A DNA stretch of 64,000 bases from Candidatus Magnetocorallium paracelense (GCA_029001845.1 JAREWP010000063.1:1-64000), one strand, 5' to 3'. Counted from the first letter of the stretch, positions 16,224-26,885 are shown. Notes: generated from the letters alone by a model not told the origin. Program-made: numbers and translations.

Positions 16224-16572
16224 TATAGTTAGAAATCCCCCTCCTCTTGTAACCCTTTATAGTCACCTCCTCCCCTTCTCCTTGCACAATGACTTCAACA
16301 ACCGAAGTCCCTTCGATCGAAGCTCCGGTCTCTTTTATGTCGTAACGAAATGCTCCATAGGGTTCCTCGAAATGTCCTTTACTCTCTGTCATAACGCTTC
16401 CCATAATAGTGTAATACTTCTCCCTTGCCAGCATTACAGCCACTGTAATGGTTTTATGACGTTCAAGAATGGCAAGATGATTGGTAATCGTATAAATAAC
16501 GGTATAGAGCAGTCCCCCGATAATTGCAATAGATATCAACACCTCTAAAAGAGTAAATCCGTTTTTTTTCAT
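16207..16572 (-). CDS. gspI: type II secretion minor pseudopilin I
   Basis: 121 residues starting MKKNGFTLLEVLISIAIIGG, a textbook type III signal sequence with cleavage after the glycine and Glu at +5. Small size and position before gspJ make GspI the best assignment; the motif AVMLAREKYYTIMGS suits it. It is the first gene of the visible block. Upstream, instead of gspG/H or gspC-F, there is only repeat-rich spacer, so the operon is either split or truncated here. Confidence 0.85.
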   Translation of the reverse strand: MKKNGFTLLEVLISIAIIGGLLYTVIYTITNHLAILERHKTITVAVMLAREKYYTIMGSVMTESKGHFEEPYGAFRYDIKETGASIEGTSVVEVIVQGEGEEVTIKGYKRRGISNYNGDEE

Positions 16573-16654
16573 CGATACACTTTGAATTTTTTATTGGCTG
16601 ACTTTCAATGTTATTAACTTAAGGAGCAAAGCACCTTAATTAAATTGTATTGGG

Positions 16655-16718
16655 TTGACATTCACAAGTCATTTGATATATTGCTTCAGCCTTAAGCTAA
16701 GTACTGAGTAGTAAACAA
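16655..16718. repeat. R2 right-arm fragment
   Basis: TTGACATTCACAAGTCATTT, then TTGCTTCAGCC and TACTGAGTAG match the right half of R2 copy 1. Confidence 0.55.
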
Positions 16719-16835
16719 AATTATAACACTCTTTTCTAAAAATATAAAACTGGATATCTCCGGCCTTTGGCAGGCTGAGAATAGGAAAAGAAATATAGTA
16801 TGAGGAGATAATACAGTATTTTGGAGGAATAAACT

Positions 16836-16996
16836 AAAAACAGCAGTCAGCTATCAGCGGTCAGCCTTCAGCCATGGAAAGTATTGATGTTATTCCAATA
16901 ATAAATTTCACCTTATGTGTGAATGTGTTTTGAACCATAAAGTATTGCAATTAGAAAGCTGAGAGCTGATGGCTGACTGCTAAATGCTTTTTTTTA
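16836..16996. repeat. R1 palindromic repeat, copy 3
   Basis: AAAAACAGCAGTCAGCTATC left arm, the shared GATGTTATTCCAATAATAAA core and a right arm GGCTGACTGCTAAATGC ending in a T-run. Close to copy 1 at 5800. Confidence 0.85.
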
Positions 16997-17255
16997 GATA
17001 AATATGATATCAAATTGAGCACATAAAAGATCGGGACATGCACCGGGTCTGAGCGCCTTAAGCAAGTCGGTATTGGTATTGACGGGCTTTACTTGATCGT
17101 GAATAGGACGATATTGTATACTTTTTATTTCCCAAGACTATAGTTCTGGTCAAATAAAAAGATATTGACAACCTGGTAGAAACTGCTTAATTACAAGCAT
17201 TTATATACAACCTAAAAGTGACAATTTAAGTATCAAGTCAAATGACCGGAACTAT

Positions 17256-17313
17256 ACAGGTCATTTAATTTTTTGCTTCAGCTTCAGTCTTTAGCCTAAA
17301 TACTGAGTAGTTA
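17256..17313. repeat. R2 right-arm fragment
   Basis: AGGTCATTTAATTTTTTGC, CTTCAG and CCTAAATACTGAGTAGTTAC match the right end of R2. The left end is absent. Confidence 0.55.
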
Positions 17314-17491
17314 CCTGCTTATTTCGTGAGCATTCAGTAAAGAGCGTCCAAAATTCAGCATGGGCGGCGCGGACAAACAAGTTTGTCCATACCACCCTCT
17401 TGATACAAAGATTTAAGAAAACAACGCCCTTAACTGAATACTCACTTTTTTACTAACGGTTCGTGAAAATTAAAAATTAAAGGAGGATTAA

Positions 17492-19591
17492 ATGGCTTTT
17501 AGTAATATAAATTTCAAAACGAAACTTTTATTTGGGTATGCTGTAATATTAGTAGCAATGATTATTATATCAACCGTTGTTTACAAAAACGTGAACTCTT
17601 TGATTAACAACTCAAAGTGGGTAGAGCACACTTACAAAGTGATCGGAGAGGCAGAGAAGCTTGTTGCTTCTCTTGTAGACCAAGAGACAGGAGTAAGAGG
17701 CTTTTTAGTAACCGGAATAGAAGAGTACCTTGAGCCCTACAATGGAGGCAAAAAAACCTTTGATGAGGCAATCGTCAAGCTTAAGAATACAGTGAGTGAC
17801 AACCCTGCCCAGGTCAGCCGACTGGAAAATATACAAAAAACTGCCAATACTCTTGATAAAGAGTTTTCAGTCGCTGCCATATCGAAAAGGAGAGAAGTCG
17901 TAAAAGGTGAAAATGCAGCAAATCACTTCAAAAAGGTGAGATCAAGAATTATTGGGAAACAAATATTTGACAGTCTGAGAGTCGTGCTTGGAGGAATAGA
18001 CAGCAAGCTTGAAAAATCCGGCGACCTCATGGGAAGATATCTCATCGCCTTAACCACAATGGATATGGTGAATATGGAGACCGGACAGCGTGGTTTTCTG
18101 CTTACAGGTTTGGAGGAATCACTCGAACCTTATCGAGGTGGGCAAGAATCACTGAACAAGCATCTTGCAGAACTTCAGGAGTATATAAGTAGCAATTCAC
18201 ATTTGGGGGTTACAGTCTCGGATATAAATGAAATAGAGAAGGTTGCCAAGTCATGGATGGAAAAGGCCGCCAATCCTGAAATCGACGCCCGGCGAGAGAT
18301 GAATAAAGTAGAGTTTACAATCGACGATATCGTTGAGTTTATGGGTAAAGGCACGGGAAAGAAATATATGGATCAGTTGAGAGGAATGCTTGGAGAGTTT
18401 ATACGGATTGAGGCAGGTCTGCTAAGTGTTAGGGCAAAGGAGGCGAATGCTATGGCAAGTCAAACGACCAATATTTCAATCTTCGGTACATTGATAGCTA
18501 TAATTCTCGGTGTTATTGTAGTGATCTTTATAACACGCTCCTTAATGGGACAACTGGGAGGTGAGCCTGCCCTTGTTCTTGACATAGCAAAGAAGATAGC
18601 AAACGGTGACTTGGCTGTAAGCTCAGATACTGACGCCGGCGGCAAAGGTCTGCTTAGTGCTATGAATGATATGAAAAAAAGCCTTAACGAAACCCTTGTC
18701 AATGTCATGCACTCGGCTAAAGAAGTAGCCAGGGCCAGCCAAGAGCTGAAGGACAGTTCCATCAGTATGACATCCGATATGTCCAGTCAGTCCGAAAAGG
18801 CGATGCAGTTAGCCACATCGTCGACTCAGATGTCACAATCAGTCTTAGATATAGCAAAAAACGCCTCGGAAATAGCAGAATCAGCATCCAACACCTCGAA
18901 TAATGCAAAAGAGGGAAAAGAAGTAGTTCAGGATTCAGTGACTGAGGTGGAGGCTATTGCCACTACAGTCAAGGAGTCAGCACAAATAATATCCTCTCTC
19001 GGGGAGCGATCAAAACAGATAGGTGAAATAGTAAATGTTATTAACGACATAGCTGACCAAACCAATCTCTTAGCCCTTAACGCTGCTATTGAAGCGGCCA
19101 GAGCGGGGGAGCAAGGCAGAGGTTTTGCAGTGGTTGCCGATGAGGTCAGAAAACTGGCTGAAAGAACCGGCACGGCGACGGCTGAGATAAGCACTATGAT
19201 CAAGGCCATTCAAACCGAGGTGGAAAAGGCTGTAAACTCGATGACAGAAGGCACGGCAAGGGTTGAAACAGGAGTTGAGCTTTCAACTCAAGCAGGCAAT
19301 TCCCTGGGCAGCATCGTAAACAGCGTAGAAAGTCTTCAAGGCATGGTCTCTCAGATAGCCTCAGCAACTGAAGAGATTTCATCAGTTTCAGAGCAAAACA
19401 GCCTGGACATAGATGAGATATCAAATATATCATCACAGGCACTGAGTAGTTTTGAAAAAATATCAACCTCTGCAAATAGTCTTGCCGAACTCTCGGATAA
19501 TCTACAAAAAATGGTTGGGCAATTCAATTTGGGTTTGGCTGAAAACACTTTTAGCTCACCATCTTCCGAAATGCAGCTAAGAATAGGATAA
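17492..19591 (+). CDS. methyl-accepting chemotaxis protein with two CHASE3-like sensor modules
   Basis: 699-residue inner-membrane chemoreceptor. A transmembrane helix (residues 10-30) is followed by two successive CHASE3-type four-helix modules, each carrying the family signature: [19 protein letters not shown] near residue 62 and [19 protein letters not shown] near 192. A second transmembrane helix (about 330-350), a HAMP region with [19 protein letters not shown] and the cytoplasmic coiled coil with the hairpin tip ([21 protein letters not shown]) follow. Such receptors control the CheA kinase and thus flagellar rotation, a natural fit with the flagellins nearby. The start is clear: AAAGGAGG 5 nt before ATG. 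No che genes adjoin it. The ligand cannot be told from sequence. Confidence 0.95.
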   Translation: MAFSNINFKTKLLFGYAVILVAMIIISTVVYKNVNSLINNSKWVEHTYKVIGEAEKLVASLVDQETGVRGFLVTGIEEYLEPYNGGKKTFDEAIVKLKNTVSDNPAQVSRLENIQKTANTLDKEFSVAAISKRREVVKGENAANHFKKVRSRIIGKQIFDSLRVVLGGIDSKLEKSGDLMGRYLIALTTMDMVNMETGQRGFLLTGLEESLEPYRGGQESLNKHLAELQEYISSNSHLGVTVSDINEIEKVAKSWMEKAANPEIDARREMNKVEFTIDDIVEFMGKGTGKKYMDQLRGMLGEFIRIEAGLLSVRAKEANAMASQTTNISIFGTLIAIILGVIVVIFITRSLMGQLGGEPALVLDIAKKIANGDLAVSSDTDAGGKGLLSAMNDMKKSLNETLVNVMHSAKEVARASQELKDSSISMTSDMSSQSEKAMQLATSSTQMSQSVLDIAKNASEIAESASNTSNNAKEGKEVVQDSVTEVEAIATTVKESAQIISSLGERSKQIGEIVNVINDIADQTNLLALNAAIEAARAGEQGRGFAVVADEVRKLAERTGTATAEISTMIKAIQTEVEKAVNSMTEGTARVETGVELSTQAGNSLGSIVNSVESLQGMVSQIASATEEISSVSEQNSLDIDEISNISSQALSSFEKISTSANSLAELSDNLQKMVGQFNLGLAENTFSSPSSEMQLRIG

Positions 19592-20090
19592 AACAAGTTT
19601 CTATTTTCACAGCTTTTATGTCACAAGAAGCGCCACATTGAGTTTAGGTATCTATAAAAATGTTGTTGAGACATTACATCTTCCGTTTTTTCCAAAAATC
19701 CGGCGGATTTTGAAAAACCAATGTTATGGACTGCATGTTGAGGACAAAACAGACAATCACCTCATGATTTTGCCTGTTTAGAGCATTATAAGCTTACATT
19801 ATAACTCTAATTTTAAGTTGAGCAAACAAAAAATTTTCTGATATCCTAATACACCCGCCTTTTTACGAATGACCACATTAAATTCATATGCACGGGTAGT
19901 TCTACTTGTCACATTATGATTGGGAAGCGACCATGGACAGGCGTCCCGCCTGTTCTTATATTGATAAACGTTGCTTTTTGGTTAATGTGACAATGAAGAA
20001 GTAGTTAAAAGGAGCTTGTAACAATCACCCAAGCTTTAATAAATAACTTATTATGATAATAAAAAATTTTATAAGGAGAAACGAAGCATT
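19592..20090. other. spacer without gene
   Basis: About 500 bp with no recognised gene. A CAGGCG..CGCCTG hairpin near 19935-19955 and the upstream region of the next gene (AAGGAGAAA just before its ATG) are the only features seen. Confidence 0.6.
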
Positions 20091-22898
20091 ATGAAAGACA
20101 TGTACTTTTTCAAGACAGGAGTTCTAATTCTTTTTTTTGTAATAGGCGTATTTACACAGTTGGAGGGCGCATGGAAAATTGAAATTATAGAACAAGATAA
20201 AGTTGGAACTACTTCATCAATAGCAATCGACTCATCAGATAAGATACACATCTGCTATTATGACGAGACTAACAAGAATCTTAAATATACAACCAACAAG
20301 TCAGGCTCATGGGATTCTTCTGTAATAGACAGTTCTGAAGATGTAGGAAACCCTTGTTCAATTGCTGTTGATTCTAATGACAAGATACATATAGCTTACG
20401 ATGATAATGAGAATGAGAATTTAAAATATGCATCAAACGTGTCAGGTTCATGGTCTATTGAAACAATCTACGAGGATGTTGGAATTAGTTTTGTTTCATT
20501 GGCTATTGATTCTGCAAACAACCTACATATAGGGTTTGGTAGTGGGTATTTAGATTACATGACAAACACTTCAGGAGAATGGGAATGGGAAGGAATAAAG
20601 AGCGCGGATAGCGCGGTGCTTACAGTAGATTCAAAAGGCAATGCGCATGCGGTTTCAAGGCGATTTCTTACTTCATACAATGTTTTTGTATACCATACAA
20701 ATGCTTCAGGCTCATGGGTTAGTGAAGACCTTGATTATGGTTCTTATCCACGTGATCTCGGGATTGCTGTAGATTCCTCGGATAATCCGCATATAAGCTA
20801 TAATTATTATGACTGGGACTCCATAAATTACACTACAAATGCTTCCGGCTCATGGGTTTATGAAACAATTGCTCAGGAAAAAGATAACAAGGGGCCTGGT
20901 AGATATAATGCAATCGTCTTAGACTCTAATAATATTGTCCATATCTGCTATTTTCATTATGGAGAGAAAGTCCTTTACTGCGTTGATGGTGTTTCAGGTA
21001 ATTGGAATGAACCTGTTGCAGTAGATGAAGACGACGGGAGATACCATTCAATCGCTTTAGACTCGAAAGATAATCTTCATATGAGCTATTATGACTACGG
21101 CACAGGAGAACTCAAATATGCCTATGAAAGTGCTGACCCAGACATTTCAGTATCCCCGACAAAGCTTGACTTTGGTACTGTAACGGTTGATAAATCATCT
21201 ACGAAGTTTGTAACAATTACAAATGATGGTGAAGGTGAGTTATTTATAGATAATGCTTACATAACAGGAACGAACGACGATGAATTTTCTGACTCTTCTT
21301 CCTGTGATTCCAGATATATAGAACCGGGAGAATCTTGTGAGGTAAAGGTTAGTTTTTCACCTGACTCTAAGGGAGATAAAACAGCAACTCTTAATATAAA
21401 GTCTGATGATCCTGATTCATCTACGGTAGAAGTGGATTTAGAGGGAACGGGAGAGGAAGAAGAGGTACTGGAACCAGACATATCAGTATCCACTACGAGT
21501 CTTAATTTCGGTACAGTTACAGTAGGCGCCACCTCTTCATCTAAATCCGTAAAAGTCAGTAATACCGGAGATGTTGACTTAGAGGTTAGTTATTCTATAA
21601 CAGGCGCTGATAGTAGTGATTTTTATGTATCTTCATCTACCTGTAGCAGCGATGTTTCTTCCGGAAGTTACTGTTATATCTATGTAAAGTTTTCACCTAA
21701 CTCGGAAGGTTCAAAGTCAGCAACTTTTAAAATAGAGTCAAACGATCCTGATGAAAGCACTGTCAACATTTCATTATCAGGCACTGGAGAAGAAGAGGAA
21801 GATGATTCAGATAGTGGAGATGACGGAGATAACGGCAGCAATGATGATGATGGAGATTACAATGTCGGAGATGTAATAGAATCCTTTGACTCTCCAGGTC
21901 CTTGGTCTAGAGGCTTAACCTTTGATGGGACATATCTTTGGAATGCTGATTCTAATGATGATAAGATATATAAATTAGATACAAGTGGTAATATTATTGA
22001 TTCCTTTGACTCTCCTGGTTCTTATTCTAGAGACTTAGCCTATGATGGAACTTATCTTTGGCATGTTGATTGGTCAGCCGACAAGATATATAAATTAGAT
22101 ACAAATGGTAATTTAATTGATTCCTTTGATTCTCCAGACTCTTCTCCTGACGGTTTAACCTTTGATGGCACATATCTTTGGCATACTGATGCCGGTGCTG
22201 ACAAGATTTACAAATTAGACACAAATGGTAATGAAATAGATTCATTTGACTCTCCTGGCTCTGTTCCTGAAGGATTAGCCTATGATGGGACATATCTTTG
22301 GCATGCTGATTCTAATGATGGTAAGATATATAAATTAGATACAAGTGGTAATATTATTGATTCCTTTGACTCTCCTGGTTCTTCTCCTCAAGGCTTAGCC
22401 TATGATGGAACTTATCTTTGGAATGCTGATTTTGGTGATGATAAGATATACAAGATATACATAGGAGAAAATGAAGATGAAGGTGATGGTGACGATTCAA
22501 ATGGTATGATTACCGATTTTTTTGGTATAACATCGGATTATACAAATGATTCTGATAACTATTGTTTTAATGCTGAAGAACAAACAAGCTTTGACTGGGG
22601 AGATAATATTGCATTTAGTCTGTTTTGGAGGGATAAAGCTGAAGCAGATGGGGTTAATGAATATGAGATAGAGATAGAGGTTACACTTCCATCAGGAAAA
22701 GAAATGGATATATGTTCAGGATCATATGAGTTTACAGGATTAAAGTCCGGAGCAGAATACAACTTTTGTTTTGCATGTACCAAACAGACACCTTTAAGCG
22801 GAAATTCCGGTATGACTGTTGAATGGGAAGGAGACATCGAGCAAGTAGATGAGGATGATTCCGCAACAGGTGTGTTCAACGCAATAACTCTTGATTAG
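20091..22898 (+). CDS. secreted beta-propeller/ASH-domain repeat protein
   Basis: 935 residues, exported (signal peptide about 1-25, hydrophobic TGVLILFFVIGVF). Residues about 40-340 hold some seven repeats of the type IAVDSxDxxHIxY...LKYTTNxSGSW, likely one beta-propeller. Two ASH/choice-of-anchor D domains follow (about 348-460 and 465-565, each with LNFGTVTVG-like strands and a final LSGTG). Then come an acidic Asp/Glu-rich linker, five near-identical 40-residue repeats (about 597-795, IDSFDSPG...LAYDGTYLW...DKIYKLDT, a second propeller) and a unique cysteine-containing C-terminal domain. SD AAGGAGAAA, then ATG. No enzymatic motif is seen; surface adhesion or binding is likely. A strong terminator follows. 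Confidence 0.85.
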   Translation: MKDMYFFKTGVLILFFVIGVFTQLEGAWKIEIIEQDKVGTTSSIAIDSSDKIHICYYDETNKNLKYTTNKSGSWDSSVIDSSEDVGNPCSIAVDSNDKIHIAYDDNENENLKYASNVSGSWSIETIYEDVGISFVSLAIDSANNLHIGFGSGYLDYMTNTSGEWEWEGIKSADSAVLTVDSKGNAHAVSRRFLTSYNVFVYHTNASGSWVSEDLDYGSYPRDLGIAVDSSDNPHISYNYYDWDSINYTTNASGSWVYETIAQEKDNKGPGRYNAIVLDSNNIVHICYFHYGEKVLYCVDGVSGNWNEPVAVDEDDGRYHSIALDSKDNLHMSYYDYGTGELKYAYESADPDISVSPTKLDFGTVTVDKSSTKFVTITNDGEGELFIDNAYITGTNDDEFSDSSSCDSRYIEPGESCEVKVSFSPDSKGDKTATLNIKSDDPDSSTVEVDLEGTGEEEEVLEPDISVSTTSLNFGTVTVGATSSSKSVKVSNTGDVDLEVSYSITGADSSDFYVSSSTCSSDVSSGSYCYIYVKFSPNSEGSKSATFKIESNDPDESTVNISLSGTGEEEEDDSDSGDDGDNGSNDDDGDYNVGDVIESFDSPGPWSRGLTFDGTYLWNADSNDDKIYKLDTSGNIIDSFDSPGSYSRDLAYDGTYLWHVDWSADKIYKLDTNGNLIDSFDSPDSSPDGLTFDGTYLWHTDAGADKIYKLDTNGNEIDSFDSPGSVPEGLAYDGTYLWHADSNDGKIYKLDTSGNIIDSFDSPGSSPQGLAYDGTYLWNADFGDDKIYKIYIGENEDEGDGDDSNGMITDFFGITSDYTNDSDNYCFNAEEQTSFDWGDNIAFSLFWRDKAEADGVNEYEIEIEVTLPSGKEMDICSGSYEFTGLKSGAEYNFCFACTKQTPLSGNSGMTVEWEGDIEQVDEDDSATGVFNAITLD
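21877..22470 (+). repeat. 120-bp in-frame tandem repeat, five copies
   Basis: Each unit encodes 40 residues starting near SFDSPG and containing DGTYLW and DKIYKLDT. Nucleotide identity between units is high (for example TCCTTTGACTCTCC recurs every 120 bp), so copy number could change by recombination in frame. Confidence 0.95.
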
Positions 22899-22912
22899 GC
22901 TGTTAATTTTGA

Positions 22913-22948
22913 AGATGCCTGTCATCGGACAGGCATCTCTTTTTTTTT
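22913..22948 (+). terminator. intrinsic terminator
   Basis: AGATGCCTGT/ACAGGCATCT 10-bp stem with loop CATCGG and then CT plus eight T, 14 bp after the stop of the preceding gene. Confidence 0.93.
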
Positions 22949-22985
22949 TACTAAACCACCCTAATACAAAATATGAGGTGAAATT

Positions 22986-25900
22986 ATGTTAAACAGAGGA
23001 AGTAAAGCAAGTCTTTTTATAATATTATTAATTTTTGTAATATTTTCTCTCTACTCTCCTGACCAGTGTCTCTCTTCCGGAGGAGAATATTCATATGATA
23101 GATTATGGCCTGTTTTATATCAACCATGGTATTTTTTCCCCTATGCCATTGCGTCGGATAATGATGGAAATCTCTATATTGCCGATAATCAGAACCACAG
23201 AATCAGTAAATACAATTCAAGCGGCCAGTTTGTAACCACATGGGGGAGTGAAGGCGCAGATGAAGGTATGTTTGATAATCCAAAGGGGATCGCCCTGGAC
23301 CGGGAAGGATATATTTATGTAGCAGATTCAGGCAATGATCGTATCCAGAAATTTACTCCTGACGGGGAGTTTGTCGCTCTATGGGGAAAGAGCGGTTCAG
23401 GGGATGGTGAACTTGACAATCCTCTTGGTATTACATCCGATGAGTCAGGATTTATATATGTCGCTGACAGTAATAACAGTCGTATTGTTAAGTTTACGGA
23501 TAAAGGTGAATATCTGGCTGCAACAGGCGGATATGGAACAGGTAACGGTGAATTCAGTGTGCCCTATGGCATAGACCTTGACAAAGAGGGAAATATATAT
23601 GTAACAGACTATGGAAACAATAATATACAAAAATTTACTCGAAATGGCCTGTTTGTAACCAAATGGGGTTTCAAAGGAAGCGGAAACGGGGAGTTCTGGC
23701 TTCCTACCGGCATAGAGGTAAACAATAACGGTTTTGTTTTTATAGCCGACTCATTCAATAATCGTGTCCAGGTGTTTAACTCTGACGGGAAGTTTCTGAA
23801 AAGTGTCGGAGGCAGCGGGTGGTTGGACTATGGATTCGGAGACGGGGAATTTTACTGGCCCTTTGATATCGCTTTTGATCAGGATAAATATATATATGTG
23901 GCGGATATGGGCAACAACAGAATACAAAAGTTTACTGTTAACGGTGAATTTGTTACGAAGTGGGGCAGCATCGGAGTTGATAACGGCTCCTTTGCCAGAC
24001 CCTTAGGCATATCTGTTGATAAGGAGGGTTATGTGTATGTAACTGACTGGCAGAATCATCGTATACAGAAATTTTCCTCTGACGGCAGATTTATTTTGAG
24101 TTGGGGCAGTTACGGAAGTGGTCAGGGGGAGTTTGTTGCACCATCCGATACAGCAGTGGATTCGGATGGCAACGTCTATGTGACAGATACATCGAATTTC
24201 AGAATACAGAAATTTACCACTGAAGGAGTATTCATAAAGGAGTGGGGAGAGTTCGGAAAAGAACCCGGCAGTTTTTCCACTCCCAGGGGTATTGCTGTAG
24301 ATGATCAGGGTAACGTATATGTTACTGAAAATGATGTAACTTTTTTTGACAATCACAGAGTGCAGAAATTCACCGGAGACGGTCTGTTTGTCACCGGTTG
24401 GGGATCACTTGGCAGCGGAGAGGGGGAGTTCAACAATCCCAATGGTATCGCCATTGACAGTGACGGGATTGTGTCCGTGGCTGATACCGGAAACAACAGG
24501 ATTCAGAGATTTAATTCAGAGGGGATTTTTGTCGGTGTCACAGGCGAATACGGTACAGATGACGGGCAATTCGATTTTCCACATGGTTTGGATGTTGATA
24601 AGAGCGGCAATATCTATGTCACTGAAATGAATAATGCACGTATTCAGAAATTTTCCAAAACCGGCGAATTTATAACAAAGCTGGGTAGTCAGGGCAGTGA
24701 TCCTAATCAGCTAAACGGTCCAAGTAACATTGCAGTGGATGACAACGGAAGGATCTATGTTTCAGAGTATTTCAGCAATCGAATTCAGGTTTTTAAAGAG
24801 ACGGCGGTTTCTGACAACATAAAGGCCGTCATCGTGGCCGGAGGAGGGGCTTTCAGCGGTGACAATTTATGGGACTCAACTCTCCTGAATGCCAATTATG
24901 CCTATCGCACTCTTATTTATCAGGGCTTTACAAAGGAAAACATCTATTATCTTAATCCTGATAATAATGCTGATTTAGACAGTAACGGCCTGTTTGATGA
25001 TATTGATGCTGACTCTACTATTATGAATCTAAAAACAGCAATCACAGAATGGGCGACAGATGCCGACAGTGTGGTGTTATATATGATAGATCACGGAGGA
25101 GTCGACACCTTTCGTATGAATGAGAATGAGACTCTCTCATCTGATGAACTTGCTTCCTGGATCGATGAAATGCAAAGAAGCATCACCGGCGCAATAACGA
25201 TAGTATATGACGCCTGTGAATCAGGCACTTTTATATCAACCCTCACAGGACAAGAGAGAGTTGTGATAACAAGTACATCGCCCGGTGAGAGCGCCTATTT
25301 TATTGCCCAGGGAACGATATCATTTTCCAATTTTTTCTGGACTCAGATATTTAACGGATTGAGTGTCTGGGAGGCTTATCAGTCAGCCGGGGATGCAATG
25401 ACACTTACCACGGATTTTCAACATCCCATGATTGATGACAATGGAAACGGAACGGGCAATGATCCTGATGATGGTAGTTTGGCGTTAAGTGTATATATAG
25501 GCAGTGGAACGGAAATCTATGGTGATGCGCCGATTATAGGGTCCGTATCTCCTGAACAAACGATAAGCGGTACGACATCAGCTCTGATTTATGCTGACAA
25601 CGTAACGGATTCAGACGGAATTGCCCGTGTCTGGGCAATAATCAGACCACCATATTTCTCACAAGGTTCTTCTGAAAATCCGGTTGTTGAGCTCCCTACA
25701 ATTGAATTGACTCATGCAGGCGAAAACAGGTATGAAGGAGTATATAACAGCTTTAATATTACAGGCACTTACCAGATATCCATTTACGCCATAGACGGAG
25801 CAGGCAATACGGCTCAACCGGAACTCACAACAATATCCGTTGATTCTGATTTAACCAGAAAGGCGGTAATAGTGGCGGGAGACGTATATGGAAGCGACTT

Positions 25901-26885
25901 CTGGAGTGCTGTTGAGCACAGTACCCGCATGGCATATGAGACATTGAGTTTTCAGGGCTATGATGACAATGATATCTATTTATTAAGTCCTGTCGCCATT
26001 TCGGGTGTCAATGTCCTGCCTGCTGCTCCTGATTTAAGTAACCTTGAGTATGTATTAACGGAATGGGCCTCTGTGGATACGGAAGACCTTGTTCTATACT
26101 TAACAGGCCGGGGCGGAGACGGATATTTTGAGATTAACGGTGTTGATTACCTTTATGCCTCAGTGCTGGGCCTGTGGCTTAATGACCTTCAGAGCCTGAT
26201 CTCCGGAACAGTAACCGTAATATACGATGCAAGCCTGTCAGCCGGCTTTCTCCCTGCATTGACGCCACAGCTTGGCAAGGAACGTATTGTTATTGCAAGT
26301 ACAGGTGACAATGAGGCAGCTTGTTTTCTCTCCAATGGTGATATTTCATTTTCCTCTTACTTCTGGATGGAGGTCTCAAACGGAGCAAGTGTCAATGACT
26401 CTTTTGATTATGCAGGCAATGCCATTTCGTTCACCTGTAAGGAACAAATTCCTCAATTGGATGACAATGGCAATGGAATTGGCAATGAAAAGACAGACGG
26501 AATAGTGGCTGATAATTACCTGCTCGGATTCGGGATAATGTTGGGAGGAGATGCACCCATAATCGGCGCTGTTTCTCCGAACCAGACTCTTTATGGGGAG
26601 TTATCGGCAGTTATAAATGCCGATAATGTAACTACAACAGGGACGATTGCAAGGGTGTGGGCTGTCATAAGGCCTCCTGACTTTAACTCTCTGTCCAAGG
26701 ATGAACCTCTTATTGAATTGCCGGAATTTGAGCTTACAGGTAATGTGGATGAAGGTTATGAAGGTGTCTATGAAAATTTCTCGGTTACAGGCGCCTATGA
26801 AATAAGTGTATACGCCAAAGACGGAAATGGTAATGTTTCATTACCTAAAACCACTAAAGTAATCCAGGAATGGAGTAAGAATTAG
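22986..26885 (+). CDS. secreted NHL-repeat protein with two caspase-like (clan CD, C13-type) domains
   Basis: 1299 residues with a signal peptide (SLFIILLIFVIFSLYS, residues 10-25). Twelve NHL repeats (about 40-600, such as IALDREGYIYVADSGNDRIQKF shortened) would form two six-bladed propellers. At about 613-800 lies a caspase/legumain-like domain: KAVIVAGGG, catalytic His in MIDHGG (about 701) and Cys in YDACESG (about 741). An Ig-like domain (PIIGSVSPEQT) follows, then a second caspase-like domain (958-1130) in which the His motif reads LTGRGG and the Cys motif YDASLS: both catalytic residues are lost. A second Ig-like domain ends the protein. The start ATG follows GAGGTGAAATT. Probable role: secreted or surface protease with a pseudo-protease partner domain; substrate unknown. 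Confidence 0.88.
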   Translation: MLNRGSKASLFIILLIFVIFSLYSPDQCLSSGGEYSYDRLWPVLYQPWYFFPYAIASDNDGNLYIADNQNHRISKYNSSGQFVTTWGSEGADEGMFDNPKGIALDREGYIYVADSGNDRIQKFTPDGEFVALWGKSGSGDGELDNPLGITSDESGFIYVADSNNSRIVKFTDKGEYLAATGGYGTGNGEFSVPYGIDLDKEGNIYVTDYGNNNIQKFTRNGLFVTKWGFKGSGNGEFWLPTGIEVNNNGFVFIADSFNNRVQVFNSDGKFLKSVGGSGWLDYGFGDGEFYWPFDIAFDQDKYIYVADMGNNRIQKFTVNGEFVTKWGSIGVDNGSFARPLGISVDKEGYVYVTDWQNHRIQKFSSDGRFILSWGSYGSGQGEFVAPSDTAVDSDGNVYVTDTSNFRIQKFTTEGVFIKEWGEFGKEPGSFSTPRGIAVDDQGNVYVTENDVTFFDNHRVQKFTGDGLFVTGWGSLGSGEGEFNNPNGIAIDSDGIVSVADTGNNRIQRFNSEGIFVGVTGEYGTDDGQFDFPHGLDVDKSGNIYVTEMNNARIQKFSKTGEFITKLGSQGSDPNQLNGPSNIAVDDNGRIYVSEYFSNRIQVFKETAVSDNIKAVIVAGGGAFSGDNLWDSTLLNANYAYRTLIYQGFTKENIYYLNPDNNADLDSNGLFDDIDADSTIMNLKTAITEWATDADSVVLYMIDHGGVDTFRMNENETLSSDELASWIDEMQRSITGAITIVYDACESGTFISTLTGQERVVITSTSPGESAYFIAQGTISFSNFFWTQIFNGLSVWEAYQSAGDAMTLTTDFQHPMIDDNGNGTGNDPDDGSLALSVYIGSGTEIYGDAPIIGSVSPEQTISGTTSALIYADNVTDSDGIARVWAIIRPPYFSQGSSENPVVELPTIELTHAGENRYEGVYNSFNITGTYQISIYAIDGAGNTAQPELTTISVDSDLTRKAVIVAGDVYGSDFWSAVEHSTRMAYETLSFQGYDDNDIYLLSPVAISGVNVLPAAPDLSNLEYVLTEWASVDTEDLVLYLTGRGGDGYFEINGVDYLYASVLGLWLNDLQSLISGTVTVIYDASLSAGFLPALTPQLGKERIVIASTGDNEAACFLSNGDISFSSYFWMEVSNGASVNDSFDYAGNAISFTCKEQIPQLDDNGNGIGNEKTDGIVADNYLLGFGIMLGGDAPIIGAVSPNQTLYGELSAVINADNVTTTGTIARVWAVIRPPDFNSLSKDEPLIELPEFELTGNVDEGYEGVYENFSVTGAYEISVYAKDGNGNVSLPKTTKVIQEWSKN

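Larger units (their letters stand above)
16573..17491. other. repeat-rich spacer between gspI and the chemoreceptor
   Basis: No gene recognised in about 900 bp. It contains two R2 fragments, R1 copy 3 and, at 17369-17386, the perfect hairpin GGACAAAC/GTTTGTCC. The divergent promoters of gspI and the chemoreceptor should lie here, but no convincing -35/-10 pair was identified. Confidence 0.6.
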
